Shown: piece after piece, positions 1 through 8,013 of the stretch
How positions within the stretch are numbered: the stretch's first letter is position 1
How the letters are laid out: every line of letters begins with the position of its first letter
Assembly: GCA_035630195.1 (NCBI GenBank)
Contig: DASQLD010000521.1
Coordinates: 1-17,874, forward strand
Origin: DASQDN01 sp035630195
Lineage (GTDB): Bacteria > Acidobacteriota > Terriglobia > Bryobacterales > Bryobacteraceae
Reading direction: 5' to 3'
Length of the DNA stretch: 17,874 nt
The notes under the pieces: generated by a model
What the model saw: only the letters and a program-made list of their open reading frames with translations
Databases searched by the model: none
Told to the model about the DNA's origin: nothing
Translations under genes and position numbers: made by a program

Positions 1-1401
1 CGCCGTGTAACCGAAGCTCGACATGAACCGGCCGACTATGCCGCTCATCATCGCGACGGGCAGGAAGATGATGACAAGACTCAGCGTCGTCGCGAGCACG
101 GCAAGCCCGATGTCGCGCGTTCCCGCAATCGCCGCTTCCATCGGCGTCATATTCTTTTCTTCCATGAACCGGAAGATGTTCTCGAGCACCACGATCGCGT
201 CATCAATCACAATGCCGACCATCAGCACCAGCGCCAGCATCGTAATCTGATCCAGCGTGAAGCCCATCGCGTTCATCAGCGTGTAAGTCGCGACGATCGA
301 CGTCGGGATCGCGACGGCAGCGATGAGCGTGGAGCGCCAGTTCCGCAGGAACACGAAAACGATCAGCGCAGCGAGAAAGCCGCCCATGACCAAGTGCTCC
401 TGGACAGCATGAAACGAATCGGAAATGAACTTCGATTGGTCGCGCGTGTAAGTGATCTTAAAGTCTGAAGGCATCGACGCCTGCAACTCGGCGATGCGCG
501 TCTTGATTGAGTTGATTACATCGAGCGTATTTGTTCCCGCCTGCTTACGCACTTCGAGGACGACTGCGGGCGTACCGTTCAACCGCGCCAGCGAACGCGG
601 TTCTTCGAATCCGTCCACGACATAGCCGATATCCGAAATGCGAATCGGTCGGCCGCCGACATTCGCAACAACGATTCGTTCGAAGTCTTTCGGGTTCGTG
701 ACCCGGCCCATCGTACGCAACGAAAGTTCGCGAGCTCCCTGATCGACACGGCCGCCCGGAACTTCAACGTTCTGCGCAGCCAGCGACGCGCGAATCTGCT
801 CGACATTCAGGTTATAGGAAAAGAGCTTTTCGCCATCCAGCCAGACCTGGACCTGACGCTCCCGTTCCCCAACGAAACGCACCTGACCGACACCGCCCAA
901 GGATTCAATGCTCTTTTTAATCTTGTCGTCGACGATCTTCGTCGTCTCACGCAGATCGCGCGGCGACGACACGGCGACGTTGAGAATTGGGGATGCATCA
1001 GTAGCGACCTTCTCAATAACGGGAGGGTCGGCGTCCTGCGGCAGTTCGGGCAGGATGCGATTGATCTTATCGCGAATTTCCTGCGCGCCCACTTCAGGGT
1101 CCTTGTCGAGCATGAACTGCACAGCCACGATCGACACACCCTCTGCCGATGTGGAACGCAAATCGTCGATACCGCTGATAGTGTTAACGGCTTCCTCGAT
1201 GCGCTTCGATACTTGCGTCTCAACTTCTTCAGGAGCCGCGCCGCGTAGCGTTGTCGTGACCGTAACGATCGGCAGGTCAATTTTCGGGAAAAGGTCGACA
1301 CCTAACTTCGTGTACGAGTCGATACCAAGGACCACCAGCGCCATGATGAGCATGGTGGCGAACACGGGCCGTTTGATACAGATCTCTGCCAGTTTCTGCA
1401 T
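1..1401 (-). CDS. RND efflux permease (AcrB/HAE-1 type), C-terminus beyond window
   Basis: Inner-membrane proton-driven pump subunit of a tripartite efflux system. The reverse strand is open from an ATG at 1401 to base 1, giving the first 467 residues, about 45% of the usual ~1030. The N-terminus MQKLAEICIKRPVFATMLIM is the typical first cytoplasmic and TM1 segment of this family. The porter region contains ETQVSKRIEEAVNTISGID and the DKDPEVGAQEIRDKI stretch. TM4 carries the paired Asp residues (about D400-D401, in VGIVIDDAIVVLENI) that carry protons in AcrB. An AAGGA ribosome site sits about 9 bases before the ATG, and the start lies 15 bases after the adaptor stop, so the two are co-transcribed. 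Substrate cannot be deduced. The missing C-terminal half is outside the window, so this is an edge truncation and not a pseudogene. Confidence 0.95.
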   Translation of the reverse strand, partial: MQKLAEICIKRPVFATMLIMALVVLGIDSYTKLGVDLFPKIDLPIVTVTTTLRGAAPEEVETQVSKRIEEAVNTISGIDDLRSTSAEGVSIVAVQFMLDKDPEVGAQEIRDKINRILPELPQDADPPVIEKVATDASPILNVAVSSPRDLRETTKIVDDKIKKSIESLGGVGQVRFVGERERQVQVWLDGEKLFSYNLNVEQIRASLAAQNVEVPGGRVDQGARELSLRTMGRVTNPKDFERIVVANVGGRPIRISDIGYVVDGFEEPRSLARLNGTPAVVLEVRKQAGTNTLDVINSIKTRIAELQASMPSDFKITYTRDQSKFISDSFHAVQEHLVMGGFLAALIVFVFLRNWRSTLIAAVAIPTSIVATYTLMNAMGFTLDQITMLALVLMVGIVIDDAIVVLENIFRFMEEKNMTPMEAAIAGTRDIGLAVLATTLSLVIIFLPVAMMSGIVGRFMSSFGYTA

Positions 1402-1416
1402 GAAATGGAATCCTTA

Positions 1417-2631
1417 TTAGAGCTTCGCTTCCTTAGCCGAGACCTTCACCGGCGTTCCGGTGACCAGTTGATTTAACGCGCTGACCGCCACCGTTTCGCC
1501 GGGACTGACAGCTTCGCGCGGGACTTCCGTCCACCCTTCCACTTCCTGGCCCGTCGTCACCTTCTGTTCCACAGCGCGGCCATCGCGAATCACGAACAGC
1601 TTAGTGAGTCCCGCAACGCTGTAAAGAGCGTTCTTGGGAACCATAGTCGTTTCGGCGCCCTTCTGAAGCAGGAGCTGCACTTGAACGAACATCCCCGGAC
1701 GAAGCCTTGCGTCGTTCCGAAGCAGCCGAGCCTCGACGATCAATGTCCGCGACTTCTGATCCACGGATGGATTCAGTTCGCGAACGACCGCCGTGAAGGA
1801 TTCCTGCTGCGCCGCGTCGGTCGAGAACGTCAGATTAGTTCCGACCTTCACCGAGCCAACAGCCGACTCGGGCAAATCGACACGCAGCCGCAACGGATTC
1901 GTTTTAACGAGCGTCAGAATCGGCGTATTCTCTTTCAAGTAAGCGCCCGGCGACACGAGTTTCTGTTCAACTGATCCATCGAAAGGAGCGCGTACGGTCG
2001 CGTCATTCAGCCGTTTCTGGGCCAGCTTTACTTCTGTCTTCAAAGCCTGCACATTGGCTAGCAGCGTGCGAGCTTCATCGCGAGCTCCCTCGAGCGCCGC
2101 TTGCCGGCCCTGCAGCAACTTCTCGATTTCCGTGAAGCGCTCCTGTGAGATGTCGCCTGTCTTCACCAGCCTTGAAGCATTCTCGAATTTAGACTTGGCG
2201 TCTTCCATCTGCGCCATTGCCTGACGAATGGAGGGCGTAGAGTCGGGACGTACGTTTTCCTGACCAGGATCGAGTCCCAGCCGAGCCAGAGCCTGCGCCA
2301 TCGCAGCCTTGCTCCGGTCGACAGCGAGTGTCAGCTCTTGCTTGTCGAGTTCCGCCAATATCTGTCCTTTCCGCACGGTCTGCCCGAAATCGACCAGGAT
2401 CGCCGACACGCGTCCTGGGACTTCTGCGCTGACATTTACGGTCTCGTCGGGATGAAGCGATCCAGTGACCGAGATGGTTCGATCGATTTTCTTCGTTTGC
2501 GCCGAAGCAGTTCTTATCTCGATCGGGTCGGGCTGCTTCGTCGTTGCAGCCTCTGCTTTTTTCTGCTCGCGCGAGCAGCCGGCGAGTAACAATCCGCCGA
2601 TGACTACTAAAGTGCCGATAGGCGCTCTCAT
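1417..2631 (-). CDS. RND efflux periplasmic adaptor lipoprotein (membrane fusion protein)
   Basis: Periplasmic adaptor that joins the downstream RND permease to an outer-membrane channel. The chosen ATG at 2631 gives 404 residues. It overlaps the TetR stop as ATGA and has AGAGG about 6 bases upstream. A GTG at 2649 would add six residues but lies inside tetR without a comparable site. Residues 1-19 form a lipoprotein signal ending in LLLAGC, so Cys19 is the expected lipidated residue. The first half of a lipoyl/barrel-sandwich domain follows (VSAEVPGRVSAILVDFGQTV), then a long alpha-helical hairpin (about residues 95-220), the second lipoyl half (NDATVRAPFDGSVEQKLVSP) and beta-barrel and membrane-proximal parts. 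Length is normal for the AcrA/MexA family. No outer-membrane factor gene is seen nearby; it may lie further left or elsewhere. Confidence 0.95.
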   Translation of the reverse strand: MRAPIGTLVVIGGLLLAGCSREQKKAEAATTKQPDPIEIRTASAQTKKIDRTISVTGSLHPDETVNVSAEVPGRVSAILVDFGQTVRKGQILAELDKQELTLAVDRSKAAMAQALARLGLDPGQENVRPDSTPSIRQAMAQMEDAKSKFENASRLVKTGDISQERFTEIEKLLQGRQAALEGARDEARTLLANVQALKTEVKLAQKRLNDATVRAPFDGSVEQKLVSPGAYLKENTPILTLVKTNPLRLRVDLPESAVGSVKVGTNLTFSTDAAQQESFTAVVRELNPSVDQKSRTLIVEARLLRNDARLRPGMFVQVQLLLQKGAETTMVPKNALYSVAGLTKLFVIRDGRAVEQKVTTGQEVEGWTEVPREAVSPGETVAVSALNQLVTGTPVKVSAKEAKL

Positions 2632-3263
2632 ATGCTGTCCTCTTTGCACATTCCTCTCATGAAGATCCTGGTCATCTCCCGCACTATTTCCTTCGGCGTT
2701 TGGGAGAAAGGCGCACAGCCGAAGATCAAACCCGTCAACGCGTAATGAGCGACCATGCCGAAGAAAGCGCGACCAGCGACCTTCGCGTTCACAGGCCGCA
2801 TTGCCCCCGCGGCGATTCGGCGATCGATATAATCCGCTACGATGTCAAAACATTGCTGGCTTCGTTCGTGGAACAAGTCTTTCAGCTCATGACCTTCGAG
2901 GCTGCTGAAAAGAAGTAGCCGGATGAAGATCGGATCGTTGACGTACCACTGAATAATCGCCTCGCCAAGCGCATTGAAAAAACCGGCATCATCGTTCTTG
3001 GCAGAATATTCATCGCGCAGAGCCGACAATACGGCCAGACCTTCCCCGGCTTTTTCCCCGATAATGGCGCTATATAAATCCCGTTTAGTTTTAAAGTGCT
3101 CATAGAGCACCGGCTCGGTAACCCCAACCGCGGCCGCCAACTCACGCGTGGTGGTACCCCGAAAGCCTTTTTCCGCAAAAATGCGGCTAGCGGCCTGAAC
3201 AATGGCCGCTCGGCGTTCTTCGGAGGTCATACGGGCGCGGGGAGAAACGGCTTTGGTGGACAT
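2628..3263 (-). CDS. TetR family transcriptional regulator of the efflux operon
   Basis: DNA-binding repressor, 211 residues, usual TetR length. The N-terminal helix-turn-helix domain spans about residues 15-62, with IVQAASRIFAEKGFRGTTTR and ELAAAVGVTEPVLYEHFKTK, the recognition-helix pattern of this family. The rest is the all-helical ligand/dimer domain and includes several aromatic residues (for example QWYVNDPIFIRLLLFSSLEG). It is the first gene of the efflux operon and overlaps the adaptor start by ATGA, so it probably represses its own operon and is relieved by a pump substrate. An inverted repeat with a possible -35 lies immediately upstream. The ligand is unknown. Confidence 0.94.
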   Translation of the reverse strand: MSTKAVSPRARMTSEERRAAIVQAASRIFAEKGFRGTTTRELAAAVGVTEPVLYEHFKTKRDLYSAIIGEKAGEGLAVLSALRDEYSAKNDDAGFFNALGEAIIQWYVNDPIFIRLLLFSSLEGHELKDLFHERSQQCFDIVADYIDRRIAAGAMRPVNAKVAGRAFFGMVAHYALTGLIFGCAPFSQTPKEIVREMTRIFMRGMCKEDSI

Positions 3264-3274
3264 CTTAGTGGTTA

Positions 3275-3298
3275 CTAGCCTAGCTTGTGCTAGGTTAG
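3275..3298. promoter_or_regulatory. Candidate TetR operator upstream of the efflux operon
   Basis: Inverted repeat: CTAGCCTAGC (3275-3284), four-base spacer TTGT, GCTAGGTTAG (3289-3298). The arms pair at 9 of 10 positions. A further pair, GTTAG (3294-3298) and CTAAC (3305-3309), overlaps it. The site starts 11 bases before the tetR ATG. On the minus strand TTGACC (complement of 3316-3321) could be a -35 element with a weak -10 (TAACCT) 18 bases on, which would lie inside the repeat. Size, symmetry and position fit an autoregulatory TetR operator; binding is inferred. Confidence 0.6.
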
Positions 3299-3380
3299 CA
3301 TGGACTAACTTGTAGGGTCAAGGCAGTTTTATGCGCACTTTGCGGGTGTGGCGCTCGAAAACAGTGACTTTCGGGCCGTA

Positions 3381-3441
3381 GGAAGTAGCCGGGTGCGGCT
3401 CGCCGATAGCGGGTTCGAACTCATGTCGGCTGACTACTTCC
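3381..3441. repeat. Inverted repeat GGAAGTAG / CTACTTCC with 45-base loop
   Basis: Perfect 8-base arms at 3381-3388 and 3434-3441. Next to the arms GCC and GGC could extend pairing with a small bulge. The loop contains the palindrome GTTCGAAC (3413-3420). It may fold as a small structured RNA, be the remnant of a small mobile element, or occur by chance. No flanking target duplication was evident. Confidence 0.4.
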
Positions 3442-3970
3442 TGCTGGCTAGGAGAGTTCGGTCTACAGATTCATCTCTTTTCGGTGGGGAGCGATGGCGC
3501 TGATGCGTCCTAGGCGCCAGGAGGCGGCGATCATCTGACGAGGTCCCGCTCGACGAACCGGCCGCGCGTGGTGGGAATCGCATTCTTCGGAGTCGGGCTG
3601 CGGCCCTACAATGATCTGGGCCGCGTTGGGAGATGGCCGTACAGTGCAGACGTCCTCGCCCGCCGCACGCGCGCTCTGCTGCTAAATGTCCGCCCTGCGG
3701 TCGCGATCGCGTCGCGCGTAGCCGAGTTGCTCGCCGCGGAGTTAGATCATGCAGTAGCTTGGCAGCGTAATCAGGTTGACGCATTTTGCGGATCTCGCGG
3801 GCGAACGCGTTGCCGGCGGCAGCGCCGGGCGCAAACTTCCCGGAATCGGCCGTTATACGTCAAGTGACGCGGGCAATCGCCCTGCCCCTGCCGACGAGGG
3901 CGAGCTATTGCCAGAACGCTGAGTCGCGGCCATCGTGTGGTAAGTGCGGGTCGACGACCCTGTCGACGAA

Positions 3971-3989
3971 GTGAGTTAGACAAACTCAC
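3971..3989 (-). terminator. Hairpin overlapping the stop of the propeller regulator gene
   Basis: Perfect 7-base inverted repeat GTGAGTT (3971-3977) and AACTCAC (3983-3989) with a five-base loop, spanning the TGA stop (3988-3986) of the minus-strand gene. It is not followed by a T-run on the minus strand (TTCGTC), so it is a weak candidate for intrinsic termination; it may instead stabilise the mRNA 3' end. Confidence 0.35.
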
Positions 3990-6154
3990 CGACCTGTCTT
4001 AGCGAGGCTGAAATTCTCAACCAGCATCAGATCGCTGCCAGACTCGTCGTATTGATCAAAGAGAATGTGGCTGGAGTCCGGCGGGACGCTCATCCCACTG
4101 TGAAACGGTCGCCTTGCTACCACCACAGGGCGGTCCTGACCGGTAGAGAAGCTGAAGAATCGAATGAATCGCTGCTCGCCGGCGTGCGGCGGCGCTCCGT
4201 AATATATGCCGTCCCTAGTTACCGTATAGCCGACGGGGAACCGGTGTGTTGGTCCAGCTATCCGGATTGGTTTGCCGCCCTGAACCGAAATGCGCCAGAT
4301 CTCGCCCGGGTCCTGCTGCAAGTGATAGAAAACTGCCTTGCCATCGGGCGACTCCGCCGGATTATGCGCTGCGCCTGACGTAGTGATCTGGACTGCGTCG
4401 CTTCCATCGGGGGACATGCTCCAGATCTGCAAATCGCCCGAGCGCCTGCTTGAAAAGAATATCGACCGGCCGTCACTGGAGTAGTTCGGGTAATGGTCCT
4501 CCCAACTATTGGTGGTCAATCGCTTCGTTGGTCCGCCGGCGGCGGGGACGACAAATATGTCCAACGATCCCTCCAGACGAGCATGAAAAGTGATCCACTG
4601 CCCGTCAGGAGACCAACTTGGATGCCCGGTCATAGGTCCGTCAAAAAAGGTCAGGCGGACGGGGTTCGACCGATCTGCCTTCGAAACCCACACCTCGCGA
4701 TAGCCTGACCGTGAGGATATGAAAGCGATCTTCTTTCCGTCGGGAGAGTATTTCGGTGTCTGATCCACCCAAGTCGAAGAAATGAACAGCTCTGCTTCGA
4801 CCGGGGACGCCCCGTTTTTAGGCAGTTCGGCGCGCCAGATATTCGTGTCTTCGATTTGCCGGGAGTACACCAGGTGACGACCAAAGGCAATCTCGGACAC
4901 CTCATCATTGATGGGTATTGTCTGCGCAGTCTCTTGAGGGTTCGCCACGTTGATGATTCGTATTTCGCGTCCTTTACTGAAATCCTCTCCGGAAACGTGG
5001 AGGATGCTGTGCCCGTCACGAGTCCAAGCCGGCTGCCCAGACCAACGTTTATGGTCTGTCAGCCGGCGCTCCTGGCCTGCCGGCCGGAGGTCTGCGGAAA
5101 GAGGCAGCACGTAGATCTCGCTGACAAAACCGCCTGGAAGCCGGCAGAAGGCCAGAGCACGTCCATCCGGCGAAAAGGAAGGCATGCGATCGCTGTGGAA
5201 ACTTGGGGGTGGCATCGTCAGCCGCCGCTTCTCGCCCGTAAGCGAAAACAAGTAGATCCCTTCGGAGCGATCGCCGGCGTCGCGGTGGGAGGCGGCTATC
5301 CAATGCCCATCGGGGGACCAGGCAATCGCCGTCGGCTTCCTGGGTGAAAACCACGGTTGTTCGCGCGTATCAGTGATCTTGTGCTCCGAGCCTCCCGCCG
5401 CCGGGACCAACATGAGTTCCGCCCGATCAGAGCTCGATCGGCGGAGGAATGCGACGCTGTGTCCGTCCGGAGACCAGGCTGGACTCACATCTTCCGCTGC
5501 ATTCGTGGTCAGACGCACCGGTTCTCCTGAAGGGATCGGCATCACGTAAATGTCGAAATTGTCCTGCTTCTCGCCGTTCCAGGCAAAAGCCACGTGAGTT
5601 CCATCGGGGGATAATGCCGGGTTCGCTTCGAATCCGCGAAAGGCCGTTAAAGGCGCCGAACGCACTGTAGACGTCGTGTGATTCCGAGGCATGCGGAACA
5701 TAACCGCTCCTGTCACCGCAAGCGCTACGATTCCCAACGATGCTCCCGTCAGCAATCGGTAAGCGCGCCTGACAGGAGCCTCTGCATGCATCGTGCCAGG
5801 GACAGTAGACGCCGGAGCCGGCGCGTCTGCGACTGGATGTGTGACGACGGGCGCGATCAACCGGTACCCGTGCCGGGGAACGGTCTCGATCCAGGAGCCA
5901 ACCTCCGGGCCTAGCGCCTTTCTCAATACCGACACCTGGAAGGCAAGATTGCCTTCCTCCACTTGCGAGTCAGGCCACAGGGCTTCGAGAAGTTCCGACT
6001 TGCTCATCGCCCGGCCCCGATTCTCGATAAGGATACGGAGCAGGTCAAAGCTCTTCGGCGTAAGACTAACGGGTGTGTTTCCCTTCAGCAACCGGTGCGC
6101 GCCGGTGTCGAACTGGAATGGCCCAAACTCGTAAATGAGGGCAGGCGTAGTCAC
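3986..6154 (-). CDS. Winged-helix / transmembrane / PD40 beta-propeller regulator
   Basis: Likely one-component membrane regulator, 722 residues. Residues about 5-102 form an OmpR/CadC-type winged helix (YEFGPFQFD, then LTPKSFDLLRILIENRGR, GNLAFQVSVLRKALG and ETVPRHGYRL). A Pro/Ala-rich linker follows, then one hydrophobic segment at about 134-153. The remainder is a TolB-like propeller with about nine PD40 repeats carrying SPDG or near variants (ALSPDGTHVAF, PAWSPDGHSVAF, PKYSPDGKKIAF, PSWSPDGQWITF, PNYSSDGRSIFF and others). Topology would place the DNA-binding head in the cytoplasm and the propeller in the periplasm. The start is GTG at 6154 with AGGA about 10 bases upstream. This architecture is frequent in Acidobacteriota. 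It is divergent from the haloperoxidase gene 299 bases away, which makes that gene or itself a possible target. The signal sensed is unknown. Confidence 0.92.
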   Translation of the reverse strand: MTTPALIYEFGPFQFDTGAHRLLKGNTPVSLTPKSFDLLRILIENRGRAMSKSELLEALWPDSQVEEGNLAFQVSVLRKALGPEVGSWIETVPRHGYRLIAPVVTHPVADAPAPASTVPGTMHAEAPVRRAYRLLTGASLGIVALAVTGAVMFRMPRNHTTSTVRSAPLTAFRGFEANPALSPDGTHVAFAWNGEKQDNFDIYVMPIPSGEPVRLTTNAAEDVSPAWSPDGHSVAFLRRSSSDRAELMLVPAAGGSEHKITDTREQPWFSPRKPTAIAWSPDGHWIAASHRDAGDRSEGIYLFSLTGEKRRLTMPPPSFHSDRMPSFSPDGRALAFCRLPGGFVSEIYVLPLSADLRPAGQERRLTDHKRWSGQPAWTRDGHSILHVSGEDFSKGREIRIINVANPQETAQTIPINDEVSEIAFGRHLVYSRQIEDTNIWRAELPKNGASPVEAELFISSTWVDQTPKYSPDGKKIAFISSRSGYREVWVSKADRSNPVRLTFFDGPMTGHPSWSPDGQWITFHARLEGSLDIFVVPAAGGPTKRLTTNSWEDHYPNYSSDGRSIFFSSRRSGDLQIWSMSPDGSDAVQITTSGAAHNPAESPDGKAVFYHLQQDPGEIWRISVQGGKPIRIAGPTHRFPVGYTVTRDGIYYGAPPHAGEQRFIRFFSFSTGQDRPVVVARRPFHSGMSVPPDSSHILFDQYDESGSDLMLVENFSLAKTGR

Positions 6155-6453
6155 TCTAATGGATTCCTAATCGAACGCCAATACAGATCTCATTCACGCC
6201 TCACGGCGCCCAAAGGACTTTCCAGTAGAACTTGACTTACGTTCATTTCATGACTCCGCCGTCCGGGCGTCCGAAGCCACCGGTTCGGCCTCACCCAAAC
6301 CGGCCAACGTTCGCGTCATTACAGAATACACAAAGTCGACCGCGGCCAGTAGGGAGTACGGAAGTTTGCAGCAGGCGGCGATGCTCCGAATCGCAGCCTT
6401 ATTGGCGACGCCCGTGAGCAGGTGTTAGTGCTGACTACCGAAGGAGAAAAACT
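6155..6453. promoter_or_regulatory. Divergent intergenic region between regulator and haloperoxidase
   Basis: Must hold promoters for both flanking genes. A TTGACT (6232-6237) resembles a -35 on the plus strand, but no convincing -10 follows at the right distance. An inverted repeat CCGGTT (6280-6285) / AACCGG (6298-6303) with a 12-base loop could be an operator. No coding frame is credible. Confidence 0.4.
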
Positions 6454-7794
6454 GTGCGACTAACTAAAGAAACTGTGCTGGCTGCGAAAGTTGTTAAGGC
6501 TGCGACGATCTGCCTGTCAATGAGTCTGGCCCTGGTCTGCCCGCGTCCCGCCGCGGCGGATGCTGTCACCGATTGGAATGCGAATGCTGGCAAAGCAGCA
6601 CTCGCCGCGTGCATTGACCCGTTTAACGAATCGCGTCTTTACGCAATGACGCATGTGGCTATTCACGATGCGTTAAACGCAATCGATCGCCGGTATCGCC
6701 CGTACGTTTACAACGTACAAGGACCCACTGGCGCTTCTCGGGAAGCCGCGGTCGCATCTGCGGCCCGCAATGTGCTCGTCCCGGTCATTGGCCAGTTTCC
6801 GGTCGATCCGGCATGCGTTAAGGCAGCCATCGCCGGCGTCGAAGCCGACTATTCCGCCGCGATTGCTGCACTCCCGAATAATGCAGCCAGAATGCAAGGT
6901 ATTCAAGTAGGACAGGCTTCGGCCGCTGCCATTATTGCCTTGCGTACCGGGGATGGTTCAGATCAGCCATTGCAGGATTTCAACTACCCGCAGGGTACCG
7001 ATCCTGGCGAGTTTCGCTACCCGCCCGGCGTCAACTTCACATTCGGAACCCGATGGGGCAATGTCACTCCCTTCGTGCTCAACCACGCCTCGCAGTTCGG
7101 TCCGGGGCCTCCGTACAAGACAAAGAGCAAGAGATACGCAGCTGACTTCAACGAGGTAAAAACATTCGGCGGTAATGGCGGGACTACTCCGAGCGCGCGC
7201 ACACCGGAGCAGACCCAGATTGCTTTATTCTGGCTCGAAAGTTCACCGCTCGCATGGAACCGGATGGCTAGAAGCGTTTCGGCCAGCCGAGGACTCGAAC
7301 TGTGGGAGAACGCGCGGCTGTTCGGCTTACTCAACCTCGCAATGGCCGATGGTTACATCGGTAACGCTGACACCAAGGGTCGCTACAACTTCTGGCGCCC
7401 GGTCACGGCGGTCCACTTAGCCGACGATGACAACAATCCTGACACAATGGGTGATCCGAGGTGGACGCCGCTGGAGCCGAATTATCCCAATCCCGACTAC
7501 AACTCCGGACATAGCCTCGAAGGCGGCGCAGCGGCGCAGGTTCTCAAAGAGTTCTTCGGGACCGACAACATCAGCTTTCGAGTCTGCAGCCTGACGCTGC
7601 CGGCCGGGCAGAAGTGCACGGATCCATCGCCTGTATTCCGGTCATTCGCGAGCTTCTCTCAGGCCGCGGAGGAGAATGCGCTTTCGCGGATCTTCGCAGG
7701 CCTTCACTTCCGCGAGTCCACTGAAGAGGGCGTTAAACACGGTCGAAAGATCGGCAATCGTACGGTCAATCTGTTTTTGCGACCGGTGCATTAA
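6454..7794 (+). CDS. Exported vanadium-dependent haloperoxidase (PAP2 superfamily)
   Basis: Predicted periplasmic or secreted enzyme, 446 residues, of the vanadium haloperoxidase / PAP2 phosphatase superfamily, which oxidises halides with hydrogen peroxide or hydrolyses phosphoesters. The vanadate/phosphate pocket residues are visible with correct spacing: K308 and R315 (in KGRYNFWRP), S351-G352-H353 (in YNSGHS) and R412 and H418 (in SRIFAGLHF). The 7-residue K-R and 6-residue R-H spacings match fungal vanadium chloroperoxidase. Residues 1-35 form a signal peptide ending in PRPAAADA. The GTG start has AAGGAG 7 bases upstream. Cys378 and Cys388 could form a disulfide. Whether it is a haloperoxidase or a phosphatase, and which halide it prefers, cannot be read from sequence. 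It is transcribed alone, divergent from the propeller regulator. Confidence 0.9.
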   Translation: MRLTKETVLAAKVVKAATICLSMSLALVCPRPAAADAVTDWNANAGKAALAACIDPFNESRLYAMTHVAIHDALNAIDRRYRPYVYNVQGPTGASREAAVASAARNVLVPVIGQFPVDPACVKAAIAGVEADYSAAIAALPNNAARMQGIQVGQASAAAIIALRTGDGSDQPLQDFNYPQGTDPGEFRYPPGVNFTFGTRWGNVTPFVLNHASQFGPGPPYKTKSKRYAADFNEVKTFGGNGGTTPSARTPEQTQIALFWLESSPLAWNRMARSVSASRGLELWENARLFGLLNLAMADGYIGNADTKGRYNFWRPVTAVHLADDDNNPDTMGDPRWTPLEPNYPNPDYNSGHSLEGGAAAQVLKEFFGTDNISFRVCSLTLPAGQKCTDPSPVFRSFASFSQAAEENALSRIFAGLHFRESTEEGVKHGRKIGNRTVNLFLRPVH

Positions 7795-7795
7795 G

Positions 7796-7857
7796 TCGAA
7801 GGAAGGCCGCGGACATCCGTAGGTGGGGCGCGGCCTCTGTCCTCTTTCCGCCTTCGA
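7796..7857. terminator. Nested inverted repeats between convergent genes
   Basis: An inner stem AGGCCGCG (7804-7811) / CGCGGCCT (7829-7836) sits inside an outer pair TCGAAGG (7796-7802) / CCTTCGA (7851-7857). It begins two bases after the haloperoxidase stop and separates it from the convergent GH15 gene. A pyrimidine-rich stretch follows the inner stem on the plus strand, though without a strong T-run. A two-way terminator is the best reading. Confidence 0.55.
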
Positions 7858-8013
7858 ATCGCTGGATCGGAGGTTAACGCGTAATTGCGCCCAAAAACCC
7901 TGGAACGTTTCGAAGCGGATCCGTGAGATCACGTGTCGGGCCAGGAGCGTGAGTCTGGAACAACAATAGCCGTGCTGGTTCCGTATCTGCGGGGCTGCGA
8001 GGTCCAATGTCGT

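Larger units (their letters stand above)
3264..3985. other. Non-coding or decayed interval between tetR and the propeller regulator
   Basis: About 720 bases hold no open frame that reads like a protein. Frames of 60-116 codons on both strands are rich in Arg/Ala/Gly/Ser and lack a ribosome site or recognisable motif, as expected for chance frames in GC-rich DNA. The interval contains the operator candidate near its left end, an inverted repeat at 3381-3441 and a hairpin at the right end overlapping the neighbouring stop. It could be a decayed gene, but I could not recognise a parent family in any frame. Confidence 0.5.

Noticed and set aside
807..1420. Long frames on both strands (807-1301 minus, 908-1420 plus) within the permease
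   Set aside because: Both are shadows of the RND permease, which reads continuously with family motifs in the correct frame.
3381..3441. Possible tRNA, because of GGGTTCGAAC in a region closed by complementary ends
   Set aside because: The bases around GTTCGAAC do not form a T-arm stem, there is no anticodon arm, and the spacing does not fit a cloverleaf.
3434..3867. Overlapping frames of about 100-116 codons on both strands in the gap between tetR and the propeller gene
   Set aside because: Low-complexity Arg/Ala/Gly/Ser translation, no ribosome site, no recognisable motif and mutual overlap; typical chance frames in GC-rich DNA.
7642..8007. 121-codon minus-strand frame overlapping the haloperoxidase end
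   Set aside because: Mostly antisense to the haloperoxidase, no ribosome site and no domain; the intergenic part is explained by inverted repeats.
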